Origin: Achromobacter spanius
GTDB taxonomy: Bacteria; Pseudomonadota; Gammaproteobacteria; Burkholderiales; Burkholderiaceae_B
DNA length: 64,000 bases
Reading direction: 5' to 3'
Assembly: GCF_029637605.1 (NCBI RefSeq)
Contig: NZ_CP121261.1
Location: 558,001 to 622,000 of the forward strand
Shown: one piece after another, positions 46,601 to 53,865 of the stretch
Position numbering within the stretch: the stretch's first letter is position 1
Layout: each line of letters opens with the position of its first letter
Program-made: the position numbers and the translations under genes
Notes under the pieces: model-generated
Database searches by the model: none
What the model was told of the DNA's origin: nothing
Seen by the model: only the letters and a program-made list of their open reading frames with translations

Positions 46601-47060
46601 CTGGGTATACGTGGTAATCCACATACAGGACGCCATTCGTCGTGAGCAGCTGGCCGCAGCGCTCAAGCAAGGCTTGGGCGTGTTCGGCTGGCAAGTAACT
46701 ATAGAGGCCCGTCGCAATGATGTAATCGAACGGCCCCTGTTCCGGCCCCAGGTTGTCGTAACCCTGCGCCAGCAGCGTGACATTGGCCACACCCAACGAG
46801 GCCGCCATCTGCTGGCCTTGCCCGATAGCGGCTTCCAAGGCATCAATGCCGATGATCTGGGCCTCGGGGTAGGCCAGGGCAAAGGGGAACAGGCCTTCGC
46901 CAGTGCCGCAGCCCAGGCTGAGCACCCGCGAATGTTCCAGCGCTGGCGCTGTCACTCCATATAGATAGGCGGTTGCCCGCAAGTGAATAGGAGAGTGGCT
47001 GGGGGCAAGAAGTCCCGGTTCGGCGATCGCCTGGCGGTGAAAATAGGCCGGATTCGACAT
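43632..47060 (-). CDS. Fused lysine-methyltransferase-like / TPR / SPINDLY-type O-glycosyltransferase
   Basis: A 1142-residue protein with three parts. Residues about 20-200 are a SAM methyltransferase (VLSLGCGTGEGLFPFAL, then DYIIATGLYSYLP). The next part (to about 520) fits the regulatory and winged-helix domains of rickettsial-type protein lysine methyltransferases. TPR helices run from about 590 to 770. From about 780 comes an OGT/SPINDLY glycosyltransferase (RVAYVSPDFRQHSGNYF, DGIDILIDVAGHTGGNRLG, LTWLGFGYTTGLNAIDYIMS, then HNSGVTLVETLYMGVPYVTL). It lies directly downstream of fliC and heads the CDP-sugar operon. I infer that it glycosylates, and may methylate, flagellin before export. 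The FNQLYK-like segment of OGT reads GSLTRAIRMNDK here, so the donor may differ from UDP-GlcNAc. Confidence 0.85.
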   Translation of the reverse strand: MSNPAYFHRQAIAEPGLLAPSHSPIHLRATAYLYGVTAPALEHSRVLSLGCGTGEGLFPFALAYPEAQIIGIDALEAAIGQGQQMAASLGVANVTLLAQGYDNLGPEQGPFDYIIATGLYSYLPAEHAQALLERCGQLLTTNGVLYVDYHVYPGAKAQEIVRDAILLHGHAAHSQEQLRSSATAALTLFTEGVSGANPMANQLAVVAAQVQRALDGQTQATVDPFACNPCYFIEFAGRAAQAGLGYVGDAQALAEIPLHMGQNVSLTNSLLTMGQPATVKQQYLDFATGRGFRQSLFTTQTNAEQTKPRPDLARMKDLRWASGAQRLAANGQEQGATYVNHLARGLVTTEPHMVRLLDTLWHAWPGSLPYTTLVAVFMHAEGLDDSAARKLLDKSLLTLMEHDLVHYCLDAGPYDRDDDAPSRPLPCVAVSELEPGSVPTPTCFNLWHEPVKLVLSENQREMARRLGEGMPLLQVNTAPASTEEGITQDTSSLLEFLGLLKRYGLCQGSAASWASMLGEALSASGGQAQFFGLYSGALARQCLNQRILSANAMRGGLPSSAESMAMRIQDLLNERQFDKAEALARQLAKTVPGASAAWEPLAVTLCNTGRFQEALAAALQMLDLAPARAQCYIILASCLTALTRTSEAIGTARRAVELAPKDANAHGVLGDALCAELRYKEAQASCLTALALDPLQEKARTNLSKILMDRGDAEGAVAAARAAVSIAPKALIPHNNLLFALNYSPSASAEEVFEAYRQYNRTHCEALRATWQAHTNKRDTSRRIRVAYVSPDFRQHSGNYFIEPLLANHDREAFELCAYAEFVAKDAVTARFERYFDQWTPTAGMSDSALAERIRADGIDILIDVAGHTGGNRLGVFARKPAPVSLTWLGFGYTTGLNAIDYIMSDEVMAPTGSEALFSEKPWRLADTNFIYRAGTTMGDCGELPALKNGYITLGSLTRAIRMNDKVVRVWSDILRRLPNARLVVNSNSYRDGPMREELAGRFMAQGIERERLLIGWESPPWNVLRNMDIGLDCFPHNSGVTLVETLYMGVPYVTLASRPSVGRIGSSVLNGIGRPEWIAQTEEEYIQKVVALASDLPTLARTRAGLRAEMHASPLMDEPAFARKFETALRGMFNTWCESQA

Positions 47061-47197
47061 GAGTGCTTGTAACGGGAAGGCGCTGGGCCTGTGGGTGGAG
47101 TCTCGATGATTCTACGAACTGCCCCCATCCTTCATTCCGTGAATCAGCGTCGGAATTCCGCGCCACTTTCCCGAAAGAGGCCGCTTGGCGCGACAGA

Positions 47198-47225
47198 CGA
47201 AAAAAAACCCGCTGAAAGCGGGTTT
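47198..47225 (-). terminator. Intrinsic terminator of fliC
   Basis: On the minus strand AAACCCGC-TTTCA-GCGGGTTT forms an 8-bp stem followed by a long T run. It stands about 95 bases after the fliC stop and before the glycosyltransferase gene. The modification operon therefore needs its own promoter or read-through. Confidence 0.9.
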
Positions 47226-47318
47226 CTTGAGATGGCCAGGCCCGGCGCGAAGGACCGGTACTGGCCGCCAGCCGGGGAAACCGAAGTTTCCCCCGCGGGT
47301 TCGTGTCTTTGCCGAGAA

Positions 47319-49007
47319 TTAACGCAGCAGCGACAGAACCGTTTGCGGCACTTGGTTGGCTTGCGCCAGAACCGAGGTACCAGCTTGTTGCAGGATCTGA
47401 GCCTTGGACATGTTCGACACTTCCGTGGCGTAGTCGGCGTCTTGAATACGCGAACGAGCGTTGGACAGGTTGTTGACCACGTTGTTCAGGTTCGAGATCG
47501 TCGATTCCAGACGGTTCTGCACAGCACCCAGTTCGCCGGTCAGCTTGTCCAGCTTGGTGAAGGCAGCGTCCAGCGTCTTCAGCGGATCGGTGGTCTTCGT
47601 GCCCTTGCTGGTGTCTTCCGTGGTCAGCTTGCCCGAGCTGTTGACCTTGGCTTCAGCACCAACCTTGGCTTCGTAGTCGCCCGTGCCCGTGCCGCTCTTG
47701 ACCGTGGCCTTGCCCGTGTTGGGGTCAACGGTGTAGGTCGTGTCGAACGTGTCGGTCGTGGTGAACGTGCCCTTGTCGTCAACGTACGTGTTGGTCGACT
47801 CGCCGCTGGTGAAGCTGACGCTGGCGCTGGTGATGCCTTGACCCAACGTGATGATCACGTCGTCGGCGGTGGCGTTGGAATTCACCGCAGCCAACAGAGC
47901 ATCCGAAGCGATGGTGTTGGTGAAGGACAGTTGAGCACCCGTACCCGTGTTGGAGTACGTCTTGCCACCGATCGACACCGACGAGTTGCCGGCGCCGCCG
48001 CTGCCGTTCGAGGCGGCGGTCATGACGGTGCCCAGCGTGGCAGCGGTGGCGCTGTTGCTGTTGGTGGTCAGGTTGCCAGCGGCATCCAGGTAGGCGTCTT
48101 GGCCGCCGACCGTAACCTTGCCCGTAGCGTCGACTTCGAACGAGGTCGAAGCGGAGCCGTTGGCGTGGGTGTAGGTGCCGGTGGCGGTGCCGGTGGCCGG
48201 GCGCAGCGAGGTCGCCAGAGCCGTAACAGCGGCAGCGTTCGAAGCCGACTTGTCGGTGAACGTGAAGTTCTTGTTGGCGGCGTCGTACGTGTAGGTCACG
48301 CCGGTGGCGCCAGCGCCAACGCTGACGGTGTTGCCGTTTTCCAGCTTGGCGAAGGTTTGGTCAGCCGTGGCAGCAGCGTGCGTGGTGGTGACGGTCCAGT
48401 CGTTGCCGACGGCGGTGCCACCAGCAGCTTGCAGGTCGGACACGGTGGCCGAACGGTTTTGGGTCACGCCCGAGCCGTTGACGTTGAAGCCGTCCAGACC
48501 CAGCGTCTTGACGCTGATTTCCGACAGGTTCAGGGTGATCGTTTCGCCGTCGTTGGCGCCAACTTGCAGCGTCAGGGGCTTGGCCGAATCCGACAGAACC
48601 TTCACGCCGTTGAAGTCGGTTTGTTCCGAGATGCGGTCGATGTCCGACAGACGTTGGTTGATTTCGTCTTGCATCGAGTTCAGCTGTTCTTGCGAGTAGC
48701 TGCCGTTGGCGGCTTGCACCGACAGTTCGCGAACACGTTGCAGGTGGGTGTTGACTTCGGAGGCGGCGCCTTCCGTCGTCTGAGCCAGCGAGATACCGTC
48801 GTTGGCGTTACGAGCGGCTTGGGTCAGGCCCTTGACGTTCGCGGTGAAGCGGTTGGCAATGGCCATACCGGCGGCGTCGTCCTTGGCGCTGTTGATGCGC
48901 AGGCCCGACGACAGGCGTTCGATGGCGGTACCCAGGGAAGATTGCGACTTGTTCAGGTTGTTCTGAGCAACGAGCGACAAGTAGTTGGTGTTGATAACTG
49001 CAGCCAT
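47319..49007 (-). CDS. fliC: Flagellin
   Basis: A 562-residue flagellin. The conserved N-terminal D0/D1 region (MAAVINTNYLSLVAQNNLNK, then RLSSGLRINSAKDDAAGMAI) and C-terminal region (ARSRIQDADYATEVSNMSKA, then LAQANQVPQTVLSLLR) are intact. The middle (about 175-465) is variable, rich in Thr, Ser, Asn and Gly and free of cysteine: the surface-exposed D2/D3 part, with many possible O-glycosylation sites. I start at the ATG at 49007, preceded by GGGAG; the frame opens 11 codons earlier. It has its own sigma28 promoter and terminator. The sugar operon with an OGT follows on the same strand. Confidence 0.96.
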   Translation of the reverse strand: MAAVINTNYLSLVAQNNLNKSQSSLGTAIERLSSGLRINSAKDDAAGMAIANRFTANVKGLTQAARNANDGISLAQTTEGAASEVNTHLQRVRELSVQAANGSYSQEQLNSMQDEINQRLSDIDRISEQTDFNGVKVLSDSAKPLTLQVGANDGETITLNLSEISVKTLGLDGFNVNGSGVTQNRSATVSDLQAAGGTAVGNDWTVTTTHAAATADQTFAKLENGNTVSVGAGATGVTYTYDAANKNFTFTDKSASNAAAVTALATSLRPATGTATGTYTHANGSASTSFEVDATGKVTVGGQDAYLDAAGNLTTNSNSATAATLGTVMTAASNGSGGAGNSSVSIGGKTYSNTGTGAQLSFTNTIASDALLAAVNSNATADDVIITLGQGITSASVSFTSGESTNTYVDDKGTFTTTDTFDTTYTVDPNTGKATVKSGTGTGDYEAKVGAEAKVNSSGKLTTEDTSKGTKTTDPLKTLDAAFTKLDKLTGELGAVQNRLESTISNLNNVVNNLSNARSRIQDADYATEVSNMSKAQILQQAGTSVLAQANQVPQTVLSLLR

Positions 49008-49116
49008 GTTTAGGCTCCCAAGAGAGAAAGGCTTCTTCAAACCGGGCAGCGGGGCCGCCCATCGTGTTAACGGGAGAATTCGCTTTCTTGCGTCTTCGAA
49101 TTTCTCCGTTGTCAGG

Positions 49117-49143
49117 ATTACGGCAGTCGCAAATCAATCTTTA
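49117..49143 (-). promoter_or_regulatory. fliC: Sigma28 (FliA) promoter of fliC
   Basis: Reading the minus strand, TAAAGATT-N11-GCCGTAAT matches the sigma28 consensus TAAAGTTT-N11-GCCGATAA closely and has exact spacing. The start would fall about 100 bases upstream of the fliC ATG. fliA itself is the next gene upstream. Confidence 0.88.
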
Positions 49144-49239
49144 GCCCTATTTCGCGAAAGTCGAATTTATTGTTGTATCCGTCGAACGATGGATGTTGCG
49201 TGGCGTGGTCCGCGCTGGCTGTAGGTCTCGATGAACGGG

Positions 49240-49271
49240 AACGGGCGCCAGTTCGTCACTGAGCGCCCGTT
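49240..49271. other. Stem-loop between fliA and fliC
   Basis: AACGGGCGC (49240-49248) and GCGCCCGTT (49263-49271) form a perfect 9-bp stem with a 14-base loop. It lies downstream of fliA on the minus strand. No run of T follows on that strand, so it is not a standard terminator, but it may slow or protect the fliA transcript end. Confidence 0.5.
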
Positions 49272-49326
49272 CTTGTCTTGTGCTGGGAGCCGCCGCGCTA
49301 TCGCAGCTTCTTCCTATATATAGGCA

Positions 49327-50082
49327 TCAAATAATCTGCGCGATCTGCCCTTCCAGCGGCAGTTCCTGCCAGGCCATCTCTTTCAACTTGGCCCGTATCC
49401 GCGCCGTCGCCTGTGACCTCAACTGGCACACCCGCGCCTCGGTCACATTCATGATGGCGCCGATTTCTTTCAAATTCAGCCCCTGCTCGTAACACAGCGA
49501 CAGCAACAACTTTTCCCGATCAGGCAAGGCATCAATCGCCTGCACCAGCGCCTGACGGAAATCACCAGCCAGTAACGCATCCAGCGGATTCCCACCGGCC
49601 GAGCCGTGGTTCAGCGTGGCGGTCCAGTCGGATTGGCCGGAGGCGGAGTCGGGTTCGGTGGTGAAGTCTTCGTAATGCACGATCTGCACGCCTTGGGCGT
49701 CGTGCAGCAGGGATTGGTATTCCCCGATCGGCATCTCAAGCTGCGCGGCGATCTCGGCTTCAGAAGGCGCGCGCATCAGGCGTTGTTCCAACTGCTGGAT
49801 GGCTTGTTCGATCTTGCGCGCCTTGGTGCGGACGCTGCGCGGCAGCCAGTCCTGGCCGCGTAGCTCGTCCAGCATCGCGCCACGAATACGGGTCGTGGCG
49901 TAGGTCTCGAATTGGGCGTCTGCGGTTTCCTGATAGCGCCTTACGGCGTCAAGCAGGCCGATCATGCCGGCCTGTATCAGGTCGTCGAGCTCAACACTGG
50001 CGGGTAGCCGGGCGAGCAATTGCAGGGCCAGCTTCCGCACTAGCGGGGCATATTCGACCAAGCTGTCATCTGCGTGGGGCAT
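49327..50082 (-). CDS. fliA: Flagellar sigma factor FliA (sigma28)
   Basis: A 251-residue sigma70-family factor that directs RNA polymerase to late flagellar and chemotaxis promoters. Region 2 has LPASVELDDLIQAGMIGLLD and RIRGAMLDELRGQDWLPRS; region 4 has LPDREKLLLSLCYEQGLNLK and a DNA-binding helix ending VCQLRSQATARIRAKL. I prefer the ATG at 50082 (MPHADDSLVEYAPLVRK), whose distance to the first conserved block is like that of other FliA proteins. The only start further out is a TTG at 50133. Neither has a good ribosome-binding site. It is divergent from flhD and would be held by FlgM, which is not in this window. Confidence 0.93.
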   Translation of the reverse strand: MPHADDSLVEYAPLVRKLALQLLARLPASVELDDLIQAGMIGLLDAVRRYQETADAQFETYATTRIRGAMLDELRGQDWLPRSVRTKARKIEQAIQQLEQRLMRAPSEAEIAAQLEMPIGEYQSLLHDAQGVQIVHYEDFTTEPDSASGQSDWTATLNHGSAGGNPLDALLAGDFRQALVQAIDALPDREKLLLSLCYEQGLNLKEIGAIMNVTEARVCQLRSQATARIRAKLKEMAWQELPLEGQIAQII

Positions 50083-50133
50083 TGCGGGAATGTCAGGCTG
50101 TGTCCATCGTGACGCATCGTCGGACGTTGTCAA

Positions 50134-50514
50134 TTTGCGACATTGTCGACAAACGCGCGGCTGCGCTAAAGCGACCAGGATTGAGTGATCGGCAAGGTGT
50201 CATTGTCGGCACTACACAACATTTCATTCGCGGAAGTACGCAATGTTTTGAATGCTTATTTGCCAAATTGACGTAAATTCGTCACGAGTTTCTATGTCAA
50301 TGTGTATCTAAACTCACAGGTTGCGCAATATCAACAAAGATTTGTCATATAAGTCATAGAAAATGACATCACCTGTGGTAAATTTTACTTAAATTGCGAA
50401 CAAATGATACATTTCGCATTAAAACAGGATGCAGCAGCATTCAGGCGCTATTAAGGCGCCGGTGCTTTTGGTCATAGAGCCCCCGTGGGTGGGATTTGGG
50501 ATAGGGAGTAGGGC
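50134..50514. promoter_or_regulatory. A+T-rich control region upstream of flhDC
   Basis: About 380 bases without a gene, clearly richer in A+T than its surroundings between about 50210 and 50440. It holds TTGACG (50269-50274) with TTCTAT 16 bases on, a possible sigma70 promoter, and several A/T runs. Close to flhD is a hairpin GGCGC/GCGCC (50444-50460). A long A+T-rich leader is typical of flhDC, where many regulators act, but no specific operator could be assigned. Confidence 0.5.
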
Positions 50515-50838
50515 GTGCAACAAGTCGAAAATTCATTGCTGGCAGACATTCGCGAAGTGAATCTGTCATATCTGTTACTTGCGCAACGTATGTTGCGTGA
50601 TGACTACGCAGCATCAATGTTCCGTTTGGGATTCAGCAACGAAGTTGCCGACATCCTGATGCGTTTGTCGCCGGCGCAATTGGTAAAGCTGGCCAGCTCC
50701 AGCTCGCTGCTGTGCCGGTTCCGCTTTGATGATTACAGCCTGCTGTCCGCGCTGACCCACGACGTGCTGGGTGGTGCGCTGCAACAAGCCCACGCTACGA
50801 TCCTGTTGGCCAAGCAACCTGTAGAAGAACTGGCCTGA
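50515..50838 (+). CDS. flhD: Flagellar master regulator subunit FlhD
   Basis: A 107-residue protein, the normal FlhD length. It matches the family from its first helix ([20 protein letters not shown]) through [22 protein letters not shown] to CRFRFDD. FlhD pairs with FlhC as a heterohexamer that activates class II flagellar promoters. It starts with GTG at 50515, with GGAGTAGGG close upstream. flhC follows after 32 bases. Position next to fliA, motAB and the che genes agrees with its role as the top regulator. Confidence 0.95.
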   Translation: MQQVENSLLADIREVNLSYLLLAQRMLRDDYAASMFRLGFSNEVADILMRLSPAQLVKLASSSSLLCRFRFDDYSLLSALTHDVLGGALQQAHATILLAKQPVEELA

Positions 50839-50870
50839 CGGCCGCTCGACCACCCACTCGGACTCGCGTA

Positions 50871-51452
50871 ATGGCCTCCAAAAGCGTATCTCAGGAAGCG
50901 GACGACATCCTGCTTGCCAGCTCCATGATTACCCTGGGGGCCCGGTTACAGGTTCTTGAGGCGGAAACCAGCCTCAGCCACGACCGCCTCGCACGCTTGT
51001 ACCGTGAAATTCGCGGTTGCTCGCCACCCAAGGGCATGCTGCCGTTCTCGGTTGACTGGTTCATGACCTGGCTGCCGAACATCCACTCGTCGCTGTTCTA
51101 CAACGTTTATTCGTTCTTGAACGCGCGCACCAGCAGCAAGGGCATACGCGCCACCATCGACGCCTATCGCCTGTACCTGGAAAACGCCGGCCTGGATACG
51201 GCCGAAAGCACCGAGCCGGTGCTGAGCTTCACCCGCGCCTGGATGCTCGTGCGTTTCTTTGATAGCGGCATGCTGCAACTGTCCGCCTGCCGCCAATGCG
51301 GCGGCCACTTCATTGCCCACGCCCACGATCCGCAATCGGATTTTGTGTGCGCCATCTGCCGTCCGCCACCTCGCGCTGGCAAGACGCGCGCAGCGGCCAA
51401 AGCGCGCGCCGGCACGCGCCCCGCGCCTCTCTTCGGCGACGCCCGTCCCTGA
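50871..51452 (+). CDS. flhC: Flagellar master regulator subunit FlhC
   Basis: A 193-residue protein. The four zinc-binding cysteines are present in LSACRQCGGHFIAH and DFVCAICRPP, near the C-terminus as usual. The central helices (GMLPFSVDWFMTWLPNIHSS) are those that bind DNA and FlhD. The C-terminal tail is basic and Ala-rich. It acts with FlhD as a transcription activator. A spacer of 129 bases with a stem-loop separates it from motA. Confidence 0.95.
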   Translation: MASKSVSQEADDILLASSMITLGARLQVLEAETSLSHDRLARLYREIRGCSPPKGMLPFSVDWFMTWLPNIHSSLFYNVYSFLNARTSSKGIRATIDAYRLYLENAGLDTAESTEPVLSFTRAWMLVRFFDSGMLQLSACRQCGGHFIAHAHDPQSDFVCAICRPPPRAGKTRAAAKARAGTRPAPLFGDARP

Positions 51453-51501
51453 GCGGATTGGCGCAGTTTGCGTCCAAATACATCAAAAGCCCTGGAAAAC
51501 T

Positions 51502-51529
51502 CCCCGTAACCCGCCTTTTTGGGTCGGGG
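51502..51529 (+). other. Stem-loop in the flhC-motA spacer
   Basis: CCCCG-TA-ACCC / GGGT-CGGGG forms a two-part stem around the loop GCCTTTTT. It is not followed by T residues, so it is not a normal terminator. It may mark an RNA processing or attenuation point between the regulatory and motor genes. Confidence 0.4.
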
Positions 51530-51581
51530 GGAACAGGGGATCATTGACGCTAGTTTTAGACTTCGTTGGCAGGGGCCTGAT

Positions 51582-52451
51582 GTGTTGATTGTTATCGGTT
51601 TTCTCGTGGTGATCGTGTCGGTCGTCGGCAGCTTCATAGCGCTGGGCGGCCACTTGGGCGCGCTTTACCAGCCCTTCGAGCTGACGCTGATCTTTGGTGC
51701 GGCCTTTGGGGCTTTTCTGGCCGGCAACAGCAAAAAGTCGCTGATGCTGGTGAAGGCGGCGCTGCCCGACGCGCTGAAAAGCTCGCGCTACAGCAAAGAC
51801 GTGTACATGGAGCTGATGGCTCTCTTGTATGTGTTGCTGAACAAGGCGCGCCGTGAAGGCCTGATGGCCATCGAATCGCATATCGAGGATCCGGCGTCCA
51901 GCCCGATCTTCAGCGAATATCCCCGCATCGCCAAAGACGCGAAGCTCATGGAGTTCATTACGGACTACCTGCGCATCATGATCAGCGGCAACATGAGCTC
52001 GTTTGAAATCGAAACGCTCATGGATGAGGAAATCGAGACCTATCGCCATGAACGCGAAGTGCCCGCGCACGCGCTGCAGCAAATGGCCGACGGCCTGCCG
52101 GCCTTCGGTATCGTGGCCGCGGTGCTGGGCGTGATCAAGGCGCTGGCCGCCGTGGACCAGCCGCCCGCCATTCTGGGTGACCTGATCTCCAAGGCCATGG
52201 TCGGCACCTTCCTGGGCATCTTGCTGGCGTACGGCTTCGTGGGGCCGCTGGCCTCGCGGGTTGAGCGCCGCAACGACGAAGCCATGAAAGTGCTGGAATG
52301 CATCAAGACCACGCTGCTGGCCAGCATGAACGGCTACCCGCCCCAGTTGGCGGTGGAATTTGGCCGCAAGGTGCTGTTCTCGTCCGTGCGTCCGACCTTT
52401 GGTGAGCTGGAAGAGCATGTCCGGCAGACCAAGTCGACCGGCAAGGCCTGA
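51582..52451 (+). CDS. motA: Flagellar motor stator protein MotA
   Basis: A 289-residue inner-membrane protein with four membrane helices: two at the N-terminus ([20 protein letters not shown] and [15 protein letters not shown]) and two after the cytoplasmic loop ([20 protein letters not shown] and [20 protein letters not shown], which carry the conserved prolines and proton-path residues). With MotB it forms the proton-driven stator. I start at GTG 51582, which aligns with E. coli MotA from its first residue and has AGGGG upstream. motB follows after 11 bases. Confidence 0.94.
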   Translation: MLIVIGFLVVIVSVVGSFIALGGHLGALYQPFELTLIFGAAFGAFLAGNSKKSLMLVKAALPDALKSSRYSKDVYMELMALLYVLLNKARREGLMAIESHIEDPASSPIFSEYPRIAKDAKLMEFITDYLRIMISGNMSSFEIETLMDEEIETYRHEREVPAHALQQMADGLPAFGIVAAVLGVIKALAAVDQPPAILGDLISKAMVGTFLGILLAYGFVGPLASRVERRNDEAMKVLECIKTTLLASMNGYPPQLAVEFGRKVLFSSVRPTFGELEEHVRQTKSTGKA

Positions 52452-52462
52452 CGGAGCGGGCC

Positions 52463-53452
52463 ATGAGCACGGTAAACAACCACCGTGTGGTGATCCGCCG
52501 CAAGAAGGTCAAGGGCGGCGGACACCACGGCGGAAGCTGGAAAATCGCCTACGCCGACTTCATCACCGCGATGATGGCGTTTTTTCTGGTGCTGTGGCTG
52601 ATCAGCATCGTGCCACGCGAAGAACTCAAGGGCATCGCGGAGTATTTCCGCATGCCCTTGCGCGTGGCGATCACGGGCGGGCCCAGCAGCTCGGCCGAAA
52701 CCAGTGCTGTGCCGGGTGGGGGGCTCGACCCCTTGCGCAGTGAGGGAGATGTCCGCAAGGGCCAGGGCAACCGGGTTGAGTCCCAGCCCATGGGCGACGC
52801 CGAACGGCGCGAGCAGCACCGCCTGGAAAACCTGAAAAAACGCCTTGAAAACGTCATCGAGACCAGCCCCGTCCTGAAAAGCTTCAGGCCGCAGTTGCTG
52901 ATCGACCTGACGACGGAAGGCCTGCGCATTCAGATCATCGACAACCAGAACCGCCCCATGTTCGCCACCGGCCGCGCCGAAGTGCAGCCGTACATGCGCG
53001 ACATTCTGCGCGAGCTGGGGCCGGTGCTGAATGAGCTGCCCAACAAGGTCAGCATCTCGGGCCACACCGACGCGTCGCAGTATGCGCGCGGCGAACGCGC
53101 CTATAGCAATTGGGAATTGTCGGCCGACCGCGCCAATGCCTCGCGCCAGGAATTGGTGGCCGGCGGCATGAACGAAAGCAAGGTCATGCGCATCCAGGGT
53201 CTGTCTTCCAGCATGAGTCTGGTTAAAGATGATCCGTATGCAGCCGTTAATAGACGTATCAGCCTCGTGGTGCTCAATATGAACACCCAAAAGCGCATCG
53301 AAAGCGAGAACGCCGCCGCTGCGGATATCAGCGCCAAAGATGCCCGCGAGGTGGGGACGGCCGTGGAGGCGGTGCAAGCCGCTGTCCAGGCTGGGACGGC
53401 AACCAAACAAGGCGAAGCGGCGAACGCGCCGCCCGCGCAAGGGGTTCGATAG
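52463..53452 (+). CDS. motB: Flagellar motor stator protein MotB
   Basis: A 329-residue protein with one membrane helix. The helix contains the proton-carrying aspartate in [20 protein letters not shown] (about residue 33). A plug/linker segment follows, then an OmpA-like peptidoglycan-binding domain (about 145-275; [14 protein letters not shown], then [14 protein letters not shown]). A low-complexity Ala/Gln tail ends the protein. It anchors the stator to the cell wall. The gene for a single-domain response regulator starts two bases after its stop. Confidence 0.94.
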   Translation: MSTVNNHRVVIRRKKVKGGGHHGGSWKIAYADFITAMMAFFLVLWLISIVPREELKGIAEYFRMPLRVAITGGPSSSAETSAVPGGGLDPLRSEGDVRKGQGNRVESQPMGDAERREQHRLENLKKRLENVIETSPVLKSFRPQLLIDLTTEGLRIQIIDNQNRPMFATGRAEVQPYMRDILRELGPVLNELPNKVSISGHTDASQYARGERAYSNWELSADRANASRQELVAGGMNESKVMRIQGLSSSMSLVKDDPYAAVNRRISLVVLNMNTQKRIESENAAAADISAKDAREVGTAVEAVQAAVQAGTATKQGEAANAPPAQGVR

Positions 53453-53454
53453 CA

Positions 53455-53835
53455 ATGGCGGCAACGATTCTGGTGGCGGACGATTCGGCGACGATGCGGA
53501 TGATCGTGCAGGCGACGTTGACGGGCGCGGGATGGAAGGTGCTGACGGCCGGCAACGGCCAGGAAGCGCTGGATGTGGCCAAGAGCCACCCGGTGGACCT
53601 GGTGGTCAGCGACTGGAACATGCCCGTCAAGGGTGGGCTGGAGCTGATCCAGGGCCTGCGTGAACTGGACCAGTACCTGGATGTTCCGGTGCTGGTGCTG
53701 ACCACCGAAGACGATGTGGATAGCAAAATGGCCGCTCGGGATCTGGGCGTTTGTGGCTGGCTGTCCAAGCCGGTCGACCCCGATGTGCTGGTGGAATTGG
53801 CGACCGAGCTGCTCGATGAGCAGGCCGGCGCGTAA
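53455..53835 (+). CDS. CheY-like single-domain response regulator
   Basis: A 126-residue receiver with no output domain. All phosphorylation residues are present: the acidic pair D9/D10, phosphoacceptor D53 (VSDWNMPVKGG), the switch Thr in VLTTEDD and K105 in LSKPVDP. It lies between motB and cheA, two bases after motB, and differs clearly from the CheY encoded at 60323. It may be a second CheY, a phosphate sink or a regulator of CheA output. It lacks the conserved aromatic residue just before the KP pair that CheY uses to signal to FliM: the order is GWLSKP instead of GYVVKP. Confidence 0.9.
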   Translation: MAATILVADDSATMRMIVQATLTGAGWKVLTAGNGQEALDVAKSHPVDLVVSDWNMPVKGGLELIQGLRELDQYLDVPVLVLTTEDDVDSKMAARDLGVCGWLSKPVDPDVLVELATELLDEQAGA

Positions 53836-53865
53836 AGCAGGTTCATTTATGAAGGCGTACGGGTC

